A stretch of 64,000 nt of DNA from Linepithema humile. Lineage: Eukaryota > Arthropoda > Insecta > Hymenoptera > Formicidae. Under the pieces are notes generated by a model. It saw only the letters and a program-made list of their open reading frames with translations. It did no database searches and was not told where the DNA came from. The stretch is taken from the NCBI RefSeq assembly GCF_040581485.1, contig NC_090130.1, forward strand, positions 22,461,918 to 22,525,917. Reading direction: 5' to 3'. The position numbers and the translations under genes are program-made. Shown here one piece after another: positions 48,301 through 61,496 of the stretch; position 1 is the stretch's first letter, and every line of letters begins with the position of its first letter.

Positions 48301-51300
48301 TGCTGCGCTTCTGCGGCGGAAATGCACCGGTGTATTCCGCCTGAGGAAGATCGCATCTCTCCCTCCGCTAGAAATATTACCAGAAATTTCACGGATGCTG
48401 CTTGCACGGTTCCGACATGGCGATGGAAGCGCGGAGACGCGGCTCGGCGCGAGTTGCCCTTATGCGCTTGTATATACTAGCATAATGATGGTTTATGGCC
48501 GATGGAGGCGCAGACCCCGTAGCGGCCGTGTTGGACATGCGGTAAACCGCAGAACGCAGCCGCGGCAAAACCTACTCTATACGGCGAAACGCCGCAGAGA
48601 TCGGGAGAATCGCGAGCCGGTGGCTTGCCTGTTCGCTTGCGAGGCAATGCGCGCGCGTTAAGCTTAATTACCTCGTCCGGCCCGCTTCGCCCTAAGCCCT
48701 GTCTCCTGTAAAGGGTCGCGTAATCGCAAAATTGCCCGTACTTTCGAAAACGGATGCGCCACCTCAAATTATGAACCCCTCGACGCTCGACATTGTTCGC
48801 TCGGGACGATCTTGGTCAAAAAAACTGCAATGTAAAATGTAATACTTGATTGCAAGGATATTGCCTGTGAAGAAACGATCGGATGTTTTTTTTTTCGACG
48901 GCGAGCTGTTGTTCAAAGGAGTTATTCGATTTCTGTACTCAAGCACTTGTACTATCAATTATTGAGCGTATCTTCTGTTTATACATTTCCTACAATAGAA
49001 GAGAAAACAATTTATTTTTCGTATCTCTCTCGGGTAGGGAAAAGAAAGCAATTTGAATAGTACTCCGAGACTTCATAATAGAAAGACGGACAATTAAACG
49101 CGCGATAATTGCGCTATTAATTACAAATGGAAGGAAGGCAGAATAGAGCGTGCGTCATTATCAGAGGCATCGGTCGCAAGATTAACACGATCGCAAACGG
49201 CGATCACGGACGTTCCTGCAATCGGCGGCGGTATCATGACGCGATACGAAGAAACGTACGTACTCTGTGTTCGAGGCGAGGTTCAGGACCCACGTTCGTT
49301 TGATCGAATGCCGCAATGATTGCCTCGACTGATATCTGCTCCCGCATCTCTCCGAGCTAATGATTATTAGCCGTAAGTCCTTCTTACCTTACGTTTGCCC
49401 CCGCGCCGCGCATCCTTCTCTCGTATTCATATACAGGCGCGAGTATGAGATCACCGCGGATCGTATCCTTACGGTACAAGCCGACTACATCGGGCCCGCA
49501 CCACCATTCTCCTCCAACCCCGCGTTCTCTCTTCGAAGATATCGAGTCATCCAGGTAGGCAGGCAGACGGGCAGAGATACACCTTGCACGTATCGGGGCT
49601 CGATCGAACTCGGGGGGGATCGTGACTTTCGATTCGTGGTGTAAATCGAGCGATGTAATAAAGTCTGATTGCAAAATGTATCGGCCGCACGGCATCGGTA
49701 CATACATACCTCCACACGTATAGATATCCGCACAGTGTAATGCACGTTCGTTAAAAGTGCTCTCTTCGCGGTGGGCATACACACCAGCGTCAGATGGGTT
49801 TCGCACGTCGCGGAGAAATTCATCGTCGTCCCGGGGCGGCGCAGAATCGAGCCTTGATTTCCGTTTTCACGTCGATGGACCTCATCAGAATCGATTACGC
49901 GCGTCCGCGTACGACGTGCCGCGATGTGTTAAAATCACCGCGTATAAATGCATTAACGAGCGTTATCGGTCATCAATTATCATTATTTCGACCACTTGCG
50001 GGTCCGGGGTTCATTTCGCGGTTTCGTCACGACCGTGGCACGAATAATTAACGATCGTGCGGTCAAGGAGCTGAGTCGGGCCGCCTTTCCGTTCCTTCCG
50101 TGCCAGCTTCGCCGATCATTAAGATCGCGCCGACCGAAAAGAAACGGTGGATCGATCGGACGTGTACCGAGAGGTCGACGAAATCAATAAAATCGGCGAA
50201 CTACTTCGCGTACGTCGCCGTGAGCAATATACATCGCCCTTTAATCACCACTTTGACGAGGACTACATCGAGAAAGATTACCCGCTCGGCTTTGAGATCC
50301 GACAGAACACCGTGCGGTTCGATACCACGCTTGATGTTACGATAATTAATAACGCTATACGTTGCGATCGACATACTTCTGTCAAACGTAAACGATGCTC
50401 TAGGCTTCGGATTTGGCTTATAGTTTTTACAGGTATCATCGAACTGGATCGTAAATAATGCGCGAGACACAGTCGGGAGTCGGGAAAGATTATAAACGAA
50501 TAAGAGAGTTGTGAAATTTACATTGCGCGTAGGAATTCTTTGAGTTTTATGCTTCCATAAAAATATGAATCTCTAAATAATGTTATTTTAAATTTCTATG
50601 AATTTCAATATGTGATGCGATTTACATAGTAATGGAATGTGGAATGTAAGGTCAAGCATGGGCGATTAAAATATCTGAATAAATTAAATAATACAATGAA
50701 TTCTTCCAATAACAAAATTAACAGTTATTACTTTTAGTAATAATTTCTTTAGTTTCCTCCTCGCAGACACGGTGTCTACATTATTTATTTTCATATTTTC
50801 CCTCGGAGAGAATTCTGGAAAAATTGCTAATTATATATATCTGCTAATAATATTAATTGCCGAAATAATTTCTAAACATTGTACAGAAGAAATATCTAGA
50901 CAAACATGTAATGCACAATAATGTTTAGATTGCTTCATACACCGCCGCGAGTATCCCGGGGTCTCCCTTAATTATCGACGTCGAGAACGATTACTTCGTG
51001 ACTTCAAAATAAACGGGTAATACGTACGCGAAATGATAGCGAGCAGAGACCGCTGTGATAATTAATAACCCGATTCCCAGGCATCGACGCGGTTCTAAAT
51101 GATTGTCTCTACTTTCGGCCGCGGTTTAAACCTTAGCCACACTGTCGTTATTAATTGTGAGTATCATATGAATCATTGAGGCGCATCAACAGCAACGGAG
51201 CGAGAGTGCTCTCGCCAGGTGGATTTTTAATTGATCCGAGAACGCAAGCCGATACCAGCTGCGAGGTTATTGAAATTAATAACCCAATATCCCGGCGCGA

Positions 51301-51349
51301 TTTCGTCGATTCTCAATAATCCCCACGGTCCTAATCAGGCTCACGGTCA
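45379..51349. other. No gene recognised
   Basis: AT-rich and CpG-rich segments alternate. The longest frames (48215-48661 plus, 49384-49806 minus, 50147-50458 plus) have no motif. The last is charged and less Arg-biased than the others but lacks an ATG. No splice-bounded exon is convincing. Confidence 0.45.
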
Positions 51350-51375
51350 GAGAGAGAGAGAGAGAGAGAGAGAGA
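51350..51375. repeat. (GA)n microsatellite
   Basis: This is an AG run of about 26 bp inside a GC-rich block. The 221-codon plus frame passing through it (51231-51896) starts without ATG and is not credible. Confidence 0.9.
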
Positions 51376-52860
51376 TATCGTTACCATTATTGTTATCATT
51401 ATTATTGTCGTTTGTGCACGTTTTGCGCTGCACGCGCGCGAGTGATGGATCTCGTCCGTTTGCGCGCGAAGAGGAATCTCTTTCTCGATCCGCGGGATCG
51501 AAATTAATGACGGCGAATCATCGGCACGACCTATCGATCCCGATCCATCCCGGCCGGTGCTCGATCGACGATTCCGTTACATATCTAGCCGGTTTTCCGG
51601 GGTCTCGCGCGGCCGCCGTTACCACGTCGCATTACCACTTCGGTATTCGACGAATCGATTCCACGCTCGTTCGGCGCTTGTTACGCTGCCTGGACGTGAA
51701 CACTGCGGAAGCGATTCGCCGATGGCACACCGTGAAAGGGCGCACACAAGTTTTCGGATTCGCTCAAGCGCTCGCTGCGCTACGTCACCGCGCTGGATCG
51801 CGCTGGACGAAACTGGCGGCGATGGTGTGCGTAATTTTCCGGATATTCCCGCTGGGAAGGGGACGGGAAGAGACGGCCGTAATTAACCGTAATTAGCGGG
51901 GATTCAATCTGCTCGTATCTTCGGCCGGACTGTTTTATCGCCTCGGCCGTATCGACGGAATTAAAGATGCCCCGCCGAGATTTATACCGGTTGCTCCTGT
52001 GTGACCCTGCCCGAGCGCGAGCTTCCGTTCATGTTATTTCGCTGAAATTGATGGGAAGCACAGCGCGTAACGCGCACTTCTCTTCCCTTGCTTCGTAGAA
52101 CCTTCATGCGGTAAATTAGAAATTGCGGGAGTTGACTGATGAATGATGCACAGTTCGTAATTCGTGCGTATCTTAAGACATCGTGAGACGCAAACCTTAA
52201 AACATTAGTATATAAAAAAATGTACTTCATAATTGGAATTAAGTTCAAAAATATATTATACCGTACGATATTTTGAACACATCTGCAAGTTTTTAAATAG
52301 AAGCATAAATACAGGACAGATAATTTAAGATGCTCGTCACCGATAGACAGGATGCGAAAAAGAGCCGCGTTTGGCACGTGTATGAGAGCCGACAAGTGTC
52401 CTCGTGTTCCATATCCTGCTTGGATCATCTCTTGTCAGTGATGAAGAGTGATTTGGGGTACGGCACCCTCGACGTTTTCGTGATCCTCTTTCAGGCTCGA
52501 GAGCGTAGTCATAGACTCTGTCTCTCATCGATGACATAGCGTAGAGATAGAATATAACGTCTGGCCCCTTCATAGAACCTTTTGTACATCGAACATCATA
52601 CGTTTTGTGAAAAATATTTAGTCAAGAATATTTGCAATCTTTTTTATTCATTTCTTTTGCATGGTAGAAACTGAAATATGATTTTTTTAAAATAATTATT
52701 TTAAAAATTACACAACTTTGCATTTTATCACATCAAATTGCGGGTTTATTTTAAACTGCTTTGAAATAAAATTTCAATAATTAACGAAGACTAAATGTGC
52801 ATCTTATCAGCGCGCAACATTATCTCTAACCGCGCTGCGCATACGAAATTCAATCTAACC

Positions 52861-52981
52861 ATCTGGATGCTGTGAGGCGCGTTTGTGAGAGATCAGTTTG
52901 CCGGCGACAAGCCTTCCCAAGCAAATATGCATTGCGCCTTGCGTGCACCATACTTAAGTGCCCGTAGAACTGGCAATCGAT
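52861..52981 (+). repeat. Local direct duplication, copy 1
   Basis: Shares atctgg-gctg, a ttgtgaRagatc element, gtgcac and acttaag-gcccgt with 53267-53392, in the same order and spacing, about 406 bp away. Confidence 0.55.
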
Positions 52982-53266
52982 AACTTCTACTCGGTTTCGT
53001 TTTACATGCTGCGAGAAACGTTGAGAATTAACGGGCCGCGCGTGTGATTCGATTTAAAATCGGTAAATCAGATTAGATATTCCGATTAGTTTTTCATTAA
53101 CATTTCTCACTAGATCTTCAAACTCTCGCGAATATTATCTGGAACATGATTTTGAATTCAATTTCCCTTATCAGATAGAAAATTAATGATGTTTAATAAA
53201 ATTGAACGTATACACGCGAATTATGTAACGTCATCTCGAACGGACCGTGACGTTAATCCGGTGGAA

Positions 53267-53392
53267 ATCTGGGCGCTGACATGGCGGACTTGTGAAAGAT
53301 CGGGCTACAAGACGGGAATGTGGAATAAGTAAATACTTATCACACGGTGCACAAAGCACACTTAAGCGCCCGTTCAAACGACTGGGCGGCGA
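53267..53392 (+). repeat. Local direct duplication, copy 2
   Basis: This is the diverged counterpart of 52861-52981; both end in an acttaag-gcccgt block followed by a gg-cggcga or ggcaatcga segment. The repeat has no recognisable coding content. Confidence 0.55.
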
Positions 53393-56183
53393 TTTGTAGC
53401 CTTCGTATCTCGTCTCACATTTAGCGCCGGAAGCGTCGTGTACGCGAAAGGATACAAGACGAGAAACGGGAAAGGATTCCGTGCGCGTGAGAGAAGAAAC
53501 GAGTAAGAAGGTGCGTGATGCATTCGCGTAAACGGATGTCTTCTCGGATTACGTGGTGTCCTAAGCGGTCGCATGTTTGCACGTGCGAGGGGACGTCCGA
53601 GGCGCACGTGCGAGATCACATGCGTGAACGAGTAACGCCCAAAATTCATGAATGAGCGACTCGCGACACGTTGAAACATCTGCATCGAATATTATGAAGT
53701 ATCATTCCAAACATAAAACTATTACTTTCATTATTATAAATTAATAAAATTGTGAACGTAAATTAATTTATAGTAAAATATGATGTCCCGAAGCGATATA
53801 CATAAATCACTGTGACACAGCAAAGTGCAGATATTCAGTAGGTGAGAAAACGATAAAATAATTTTATGAAATTTACAAACTATTGTCGACGCCTATGCGC
53901 GCAATTAGGCATGCAAACATAATCGGAAATAGACGTGAGAGACAAGTTTAACCCCATTTTTAAATGGCCTCTGGCTTGCCGACAATATCGCGATGATTGC
54001 GACAGATGCGTGCATGTCTCTTTACAAGGGCGTTTTCGCACCCTTCGGCGGTGGCGCAAACTACTCATTTCAAGCCTTTCCCCTCGACGGGGATTCCCAT
54101 TCACCGTTGAAAAGCGCACAGGTGCGTATCACGGGGCCCCTATTGAGACAGAAGGTCCTTTCCCATCTCTTCCGTTCTCTCCTCGTTTCTCCAACACTAC
54201 CAGATGCGTCAGCGATGTATCGTTCCCGAGGGCGCAAAACACAAATACATCCACTCGCTCGCATCCAGGCATGCATCTGGCTCTGCCGTATGATCGATAA
54301 TTGAATGAACGATAAGACAAGTTAGGGATTTAATGCAAGAGTAAAATATTGCTTTCAATTACAAAAAAGTAGGTCAAGTAGATATTGCAATAAATTTAAT
54401 AAATAAACAGATTGAATATATATATATTCTGTTCATATGACAAATGATCCATGAAACAAATTTTATAGAAATTAAAACATGAAAAAAGATAACAAATTTA
54501 ATAACTTTAATTATATTTTTAGTTTATTTTAATGCTAATTATTTTTTCATTTATTTTGCGATTATTTGAAAGTATTCATGATTTTTCATTATTCACGATA
54601 GTATTTTTTTGTTTTAAAATGATTTTTAACGAAGTCTTTCAGTATTCAAATTTCGCAGATATTAAGTTCCTCGCAGACAGTCTGCTTACTGTGTCAAGAA
54701 TAAACTTGAAAAGAAATAACCGTGATCAAACGCTTTGTCTGGTTAACCTTGACAGTTTCACAAGTGTATCGTATCAATCATCAGACGTCCGAGATTGCAG
54801 AATGTGCGGCGAAACGCATTCGTGCGAACGTATCCTGTCAGTTGCAGGACGTACGTTCTCCGGCATGTTGCCCCCTTGATTAAAAATCACCGTGCAGACC
54901 TGTTAAAGTGTGTGTACTGTTCTGAAACCCGATCGAAGGTAAAGCTCCTCGTGTATTTCTTCGCGGATGCGAGAAGGCATTACTGCTGGCCTCGTAATAT
55001 CTGGTGACTCCATCCGCCGATCGTATCGAGCGTGGAACATTCCCCGCTCGGCAGCAAACGGGAGCTACGATAGCTCGCTGCACAAAAGTGCGCCTTCGGG
55101 TTCGCGTGTCGCAACCGCCGTGCGTATGTAACACACGCGCGGATATCATTAACCGTAAGATATACGCGAGGTGACGAGGAATTAATTAGTGAATTATGCC
55201 TTCCGTCGGTAGGACCGGCAATTAAATCAGCAAGATACGCTCGAGAACTCAATAATTTATCGACATGCCGCACCACTTTCTTACTGAGTATTGCGAGTAA
55301 AATTGATTCGATTGCATGCAAATGGCGCAAATGAAAAGTAAATGGATTACTGATGTAATACATAAGATCGATATCGCGCGCGAGATTTCTTCGATATCCA
55401 GGATCGTTTCGAGCACGTGCGCATCTCGTGACAAAGTGTCGCGCGCCGAGCCGTGTGTCGCTCCGCAATCTTCTCACGAAGAGACACGGAGACCCTCATT
55501 ACGCCGCCGGTGACACCTGCCAGAACGACATACGAGCCGCGCTTCCTCTCGAAATGATCACAGAATGGTCACTTTCGAGAGAGCACGGTAGCGTGCACAC
55601 TCTTATTCCCACAGTCTTTTTTTCATCTATATAACACGCGAGAGCGCCGAGAGCCTAAGTGCCTTCTCTTTCTTTCACGCCTCTCGAGCGAAATACACCT
55701 GTATGTTACTCAGAGCAGGAGCGCATATCGAAGCTGTTGCGCAAGTTGAAGCTAATAATTTTTAGAAGCCCGCGGCAGAATATCGAATCACACGCGTGCG
55801 TGTGCGTACGCATAACTTTAAACAATAAATATTTGTGAACGAAATTACTCCTCGCGTCAGTCTTCGAAACTTGATTTTCGATCAATTCAGAATACGAAAT
55901 CAATAATATAAAATCAATAATAGTCGATAAAATTTAATTCGAATTTCTTTTTATACGATATATCTCGATTAAATATTGTAAAAGTTATCTTAGGAAGAGA
56001 TCAATTTTCTTAAAACACCGATAATAATTCGAGGTAAAGATTTTGGACGATGTCGCGGACGCTCTACACGCGTAAAAAGAGAATTGTTTCATTATTTTCT
56101 ATGTAAATGCGCCCCTGTGCTCGCACTGAAAGAGCAACGTGCTCACCCGTACGGTAGGCGCACGCATAACAACGTGTACTTAC
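53393..56183. other. No gene recognised
   Basis: This is CpG-rich DNA with a strongly AT-rich segment at 54300-54640. Overlapping frames at 53880-54304 and 54980-55477 carry no motif. Confidence 0.45.
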
Positions 56184-56557
56184 AGACCGCGCAGGCGTAG
56201 GCTGGCGTCGGGGTAACCCGATAATCGGCATATCCAACCGAAGGGCCCGGTGCGCCTATTAAGCTCCAATAACGACACGTAATAGCTCGGGCGTTGCGGC
56301 CGCTCTACGGCAACCGTAGCGGAACCTGAGTGTGAGAAGAGAGTGTTGCGAGAGAGCCGCGAGAGAGCTCGTTGCGCAGCGTGACTAAGCCCTGCGGATG
56401 CGAGCCGACGACGACGGCCGCCCCGGGGAAGCGTAGGCTCGAGGTGCCCATCTCGCGGATGTCCCGGAATTCCACAGAATTTCGGCGTTGCAGTCGTCGC
56501 AGCGCCACGATTTCCTCCCCTCGCCCCTCCCCGAACCGGAGGTTCGACTGGGCCACC
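56184..56557 (-). other. Candidate exon, 374 nt (low confidence)
   Basis: On the minus strand a fair acceptor (cataatttcag) precedes, and a perfect GTAAGT donor follows, a GC-rich segment open in one frame for 124 codons. That frame begins GGPVEPPVRGG and contains FCGIPGHPRDGH, loosely like the start of a sushi/CCP repeat, but the rest of such a repeat does not follow. Two other frames are also long and open, so the open frame has little weight. Confidence 0.15.
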
Positions 56558-57465
56558 CTGAAATTATGCGGTGCCCGTCAATTAAAAAGAGTGACCGGCG
56601 GCGGCCTCTTCGCCTTTCCTCGCCGTCGTTGACCATATCCTTCCTCTTTTATGTCCGCCTGCGATTCATATCGGACTCCGGCACCCTGCTCTTACCGAGG
56701 AATGCTCGGTGTAAGCGAGGGGGATTTTTATACAGTTTTTGTCAGTCTTCTCGGGAAACACGATGCTGAATGCGCGGATGAAGGCGCGGAACCAGCGACT
56801 TGATTGAAGCGTTTGCGGCAATAATATGTTAAACTGCACGAAAGGGAGTCTTGTTAGTTCGTATTTATACACAGGGTTCGATTATAGCTTTGATAGAAGC
56901 TTTCTGCATTCTGCTTGAGAGTAATACATTACGCGCTAGCTTTGAGAATTGTTGGAAAGAAGCAATCAAGTCTCAATAATGATTTATAAATTTTTATCGC
57001 TTTAACTGCGGCGTGAAATATTTGTAACATCGAGGATTGAACGCAAGAGAGATGTATTGATTTTCAATCGTTGAAAATTGAATTCTTTGCTTTCCTACAC
57101 GGCGACTACTGCGTTTCTCGATAAAGGAATAGAAAATTGAGACATCTGACGCCTACGCGCGCCTCGTGTGTGTGTGTGTTTATGTGTGGTGTCCTTCGTG
57201 TGGTGCGGGAATCGTGTATATAACGATTCATGGCGGAAGGCACGGCACGGCGGCTATAACGAGGTCCTTCTGACGCCTCGCTGTGGAATCCCTACATCCT
57301 TATCCACGGCAGCGCCGTACCGTTATTATTCTTCTTGCGTCGCACGAGACGTGTTGCTTCTTTCCAGTGAGAACGAACGAGTTCGTTCGGGTCGGCCATT
57401 CGCACATATCTGACAACGAATGCACGGACGACTCGCTTCTGCGCGCGTGTTACAATGCGGATGAT
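56558..57465. other. No gene recognised; short (GT)n at 57166-57180
   Basis: This is likely 5' flank of the candidate first exon at 57518. The CpG-rich block around 57120-57460 could be its promoter or 5'UTR. A small GT run is present. Confidence 0.35.
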
Positions 57466-57490
57466 CACACACACACACACACACACACAC
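57466..57490. repeat. (CA)n microsatellite
   Basis: A CA run of about 25 bp just upstream of the candidate signal-peptide exon. It is in frame with that ORF as Thr-His repeats if an upstream ATG (57455) is used. Confidence 0.9.
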
Positions 57491-57517
57491 GTATACACGT
57501 GCCCAATAGTGTGTGTC

Positions 57518-57621
57518 ATGGGAGGAGCTGGTTCTCACGTGTTAATTATTGTATCGCTGTTCATCGGGATCATAGGCGCGTTATCGTCCTTCGCGATCGG
57601 CGAAGAGGCAATCGCGAGTCG
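57518..57621 (+). CDS. Candidate first coding exon with signal peptide (partial gene)
   Basis: An ATG in acceptable context (gtcATGG) opens MGGAGSHVLIIVSLFIGIIG, then ALSSFAIGEEAIAS, and the frame reaches a good donor (GTCG|GTATGA) after 34 codons plus two bases. A polar start, a ~17-residue hydrophobic core and small residues (SSFA, AIG) make a textbook secretory signal peptide. The remaining exons are not visible downstream in the window, so the first intron would be more than 6 kb. Secreted and cell-surface proteins of insects commonly have this gene layout. In-frame ATGs upstream (57455, 57461) would add a Thr-His repeat and weaken the signal. Protein identity unknown. Confidence 0.45.
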
Positions 57622-59585
57622 GTATGAGTTTCCCTCGCGGTTTCTTGCTTTTCCTGTTCCTCGCTTTTCCTTGCTTCCCGTGCGAGCGGATTACGCTATT
57701 AGTGCCTCGGCAGTTTTGCTTCTTTATTGAATGAGATTTTCAATCGAAAATTTTCCAGCAAACGCAAAGTAACGCTCGTTACACGCGTTACCGCGTAATT
57801 GCAAATTTTAATTGCTTCGTGGGATTTATACAACAATTTTGCAGCGGATATTATTTGTGGATATCTTAATACTTAAAGATAACAGATATTTGTAGCACGC
57901 TAATTGCTAGGCTATATTATTTCGCATTGAAAGTATTAAAACGATATTTCGTTATCGTAACTACCGCGAGATTGTATTTGGTCTTTTCTTTACGTTTCCA
58001 GTTTGCATCCTTCGGAATAAAAAATAATGAAGATAGTGTTTCGAGACGTTCCTCCGATGAAACGATTTGCCAGATTCATGGTAAAATTTTATATAGCGCC
58101 CTAAATCGCCTTGAGAATATTCGGTGGAACCATAAGGCCGTAAATACAACGCGACCGGCTATAAAAGTTAACACGTTGTTGTACATAACATATCCGTGTT
58201 ATCACGCTGTTAGAACGTATTACTGTCTAGATTCTTTATTGAAGTATTCGTTGAAATTGTCGTTGAAATTAGAGGGCCAAAAGCATTTTAGAAACAGTAA
58301 TAAAATACTTTGTTGCCACGATAAATAACACTAAACTTTTCGTGGCAGAATTGCGTACGAAACAACGTGCTATTAGCTAAGTTTCAAACAAAATAGACCC
58401 CGCAATCCTTATTTATCGAATATCGCGAAGTGCTATAATTAGCTTTACACTTCATCCCGCTATTGTACGAGATTATTGCCGCAGGGGCTGCGCGATTTAT
58501 ATGAGTTTACAGCTCGCGCTCGGCGCCGTTTGCGGCGAGCTGCAGAGCGGCAGGTGTTAAAAATAACTTAATTAATGCGCGGCCAAAGCGAATGCGATAA
58601 TTAGGTGGGCCAGCGGAATGTTCGAACGTAGGAACTGTGATTAACTCGGTATCCAATTAGTTCGTATTAGGAGTACAAAGTGAAGTGTATACGCGCGCGT
58701 ATGCGTAACCATGTTGGCGTATAACCATAGTCGGCTGAAGTCTTTGGCTGTTATCTCGTTATCTCGGTATTATCGGGCGAATTGTTCACGGTCCTCGAAT
58801 ATCTCGATAATAGCGCCTATTATGCTCGATAGAATGGGATATCGTTACCCGACTTCTTATGCTCTCGACAGTCCTTTTAGCAGTCCATCTCTTGGCCTCG
58901 TTATATATGTACCTCTTCTGTATTGATATAAGTATTCTTATTTTCGTTTGTCCTCGGGCGATCAGACGAAAAATTACACGTGCAACTTTTACGAAGTGGA
59001 ACGTATTCGTTATTATAAATATATTTGTATTTATAAATGACTGCTGGAGCTTCCGAAAGTGTTACTGCTATAAATTATGTTAGTACTACTATAAATAGGT
59101 TTTTAAACACGCCTGTGATATAACTCGTTACAAATAATGATTGTGTATATAAAATGTGTGATGGATTGCATTTATGTTACTTAATTTCTGCTTTCTTTTG
59201 TTGCTTTCAAATTTTCCACTTGACTTTTTCCACTTTTAATCGACGATACCGAAAGGCGGTCGCGCTGCTGGAAAGGTAGTAATCAGTTGGTTAGCAGCGA
59301 TCTTCCCGCTGGTAAAATATTGCTGCGCCCTATCGAATAGTACATAATTGTGCAATAAATTGTTGCTTAATTGAGCGCTATGCCGTCACTGATTTACATC
59401 GTGCTTTCACTTCTTTCATAAATCGCTCGACATGCGTTAGTACCTAGTCAGCTAGTTGCAGGAAAGCGCTTGTAGCGCCGATGTTGCTCGATTTTCCGCG
59501 ATGTCAAACGAGAAGTTCACCTTATGGAATTTGAAAAAAAATAATTAAACCGGATTGAAACTGTCTTACTCGCCGCTAGAAACAT
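57622..59585. other. No gene recognised
   Basis: Likely intron if the exon at 57518 is real. A 133-codon plus frame (57927-58328) starts without a convincing context and lacks a motif. Confidence 0.4.
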
Positions 59586-59774
59586 TTATTCCTCGAATAA
59601 CGTATAAAACTTACGCATAGAGCTTTTTGCTGCTTCTGTATTGTGCATCCGGCGTATCAATAAATGATATTCTTGGTTCGCCTCGCGTAAAAACAAAACG
59701 TTTCGCAAAACGCCAATTAGTTGCACTTGACTATTGCCGATAGCAACTAACAGCCATGAAGAATCGTTCACCAT
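59586..59774 (-). CDS. Small ORF of unknown function, 62 codons (uncertain)
   Basis: An ATG-initiated minus-strand frame reads MVNDSSWLLVAIGNSQVQLI, then a leucine-rich stretch and EANQEYHLLIRRMHN, ending KFYTLFEE before TAA. Composition resembles a helical protein segment and differs from GC-driven chance frames nearby. No family recognised; no splice signals or neighbours support it. Confidence 0.2.
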   Translation of the reverse strand: MVNDSSWLLVAIGNSQVQLIGVLRNVLFLREANQEYHLLIRRMHNTEAAKSSMRKFYTLFEE

Positions 59775-61496
59775 CGTTATCCTCGTGACTTTAAAAATAG
59801 AGAAACTTCCAATCGAGCGGAGTTACTTCGTCATGCGCCGTGCAGCGCGTTCTGAGCCACGGCATTGCAAACACCAGGCATTTCGCGATCGTCTGGTCGC
59901 GTCGTGCTGCAATCTCGTCGTTCATAAACAATACACGAAAGACGAATCTCCTTGAGATCGGCAATAAGTAATAGCCATGACGGGTGAGGCCGAGCGAACC
60001 CAGTGAGCAACATTCTTAAAGGGGTCAGCGCGGATGTCACGGGAAGAAAGAGTTCACGACTCGTCCGGAGGAAATATATATAGAAGCTACGTGTATTCGC
60101 TGACGAAGACCTGACTTTGCTGTAGAAAGTCAAACCGAGAAATTCGCATCGCGACTTCGCAATTTAAATTTTTACTATGCGTGTCACGACACAAATATAA
60201 TAGATAAGTTAAACATTTATCATATATACCTACATTGGGAAAAATTAGACATATCGCATTTATGGTTTTTATTTATCTGAAAAAAGTTACATTCTCTTCT
60301 TAAGAAATATCGAGGATGCTGTATAATCAATATTTATTAGCCTTTTTCTCCGCTGACGCTATTAGATATATTTTGCGTGATGCAGAGAGTGATTAAATGT
60401 ATAAATTTCATCGACTTTTACGGACGCTCATTATTTGTCACTTATCTTGGAATCATTTGATTTATTTTATCTTGCATAAAATGTTATTATAGAAAGAAAA
60501 GCTAAAATTTTTTTCTCGTACTTTTCTTTAAATTTTATTTTCAGTTTCTTTGTAGTGTTTGTATTTATATCAAGGTTCTCTGCGCTTTCCAAAATATTGT
60601 GCAGATTGGAGCACCTTGACTTCTCCAAATCATACGTTTTGCATCTTTCGCCCGAGGCGGCCGATGTTTCGTGAATGAAATGGCCACTTTTCGACGTTTA
60701 ACGACCTCACTGGGGTAAAGAAACATCGATTCGGACGGGTATCATTCGGTTCCGATATATGATTCGAAATAAATTGCCGTCTCGCTCGCATTCTCAATCG
60801 AATGCTTTTTTTTATGATATGTAGACAATAAGCATAGCGTAGGCTAGAAAATAATTAAAGGCACATTTTTGCTAAGGCTTGATTATTGCTTGTGAAATAG
60901 TTTTAAAAATACACCAAACAAGAGATTCTTTATTCTTGCTTTAGTTTAGTTTGCTTTGTTTATTTTGCTTGAAATCTGCATTTTAAAAAATATGGTAAAT
61001 TACGATGCATGAGAGAACAAGAAAGAAGAGTTAAAATTTATGCATTTAATTAGAATTTATATATACAATCTTCTTTTACTTATTTAATAAAGTCAACAAA
61101 AATTTAGCTAAAACGATATATCATTATATTGTCGAAGCAAATTGGTTTGTATAATGATATCACACTTTTTTTCTTATCTGTTTTCGACGAAAACGAGGCG
61201 GAAGGCGTGCTGAGAGCAAATTCGTGACGCTGCATCGGGCGTTCTTTATAGAGTATTTGATTACGGTGACGAGCCACAGGTGAATGAGACATGGTGGGCC
61301 GATAATACGGCAGTTAGTATGCAGCGTGTACTGTTACTTAATGTTAATGCCAAAGGGCTCTCCATTGATCCCTCCTGTCGTGTATGCGCTGTTCGGGAAC
61401 GAAGGAACAGATTCCAGACACACCGAAACGAGAAAACGCGTCTTCCTTTTCTCTCTCTCTTTCTCTCTCTCTTCTTCGCCGGACAACGGGGTGGTG
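59775..61496. other. No gene recognised
   Basis: Average to AT-rich DNA. A CpG-rich stretch begins at about 61190 and leads into the candidate exon at 61497, including a CT tract (61450-61482). Confidence 0.45.

Noticed and set aside
50147..50458. 103-codon plus-strand frame with charged, fairly protein-like composition
   Set aside because: It begins with GTG, has no ATG and no clear splice acceptor, and resembles no family I know. Kept out of the gene list.
51231..51896. 221-codon plus-strand frame
   Set aside because: It starts without ATG, crosses a GA microsatellite as an Arg-Glu repeat, and has no recognisable domain in GC-rich DNA where long chance frames are expected.
56390..56500. 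CGIPGHPRDGH read as the start of a sushi/CCP repeat
   Set aside because: The remaining conserved Cys, Trp and Gly positions of a sushi repeat do not follow, and two alternative frames are equally open. Kept only as a low-confidence exon candidate.
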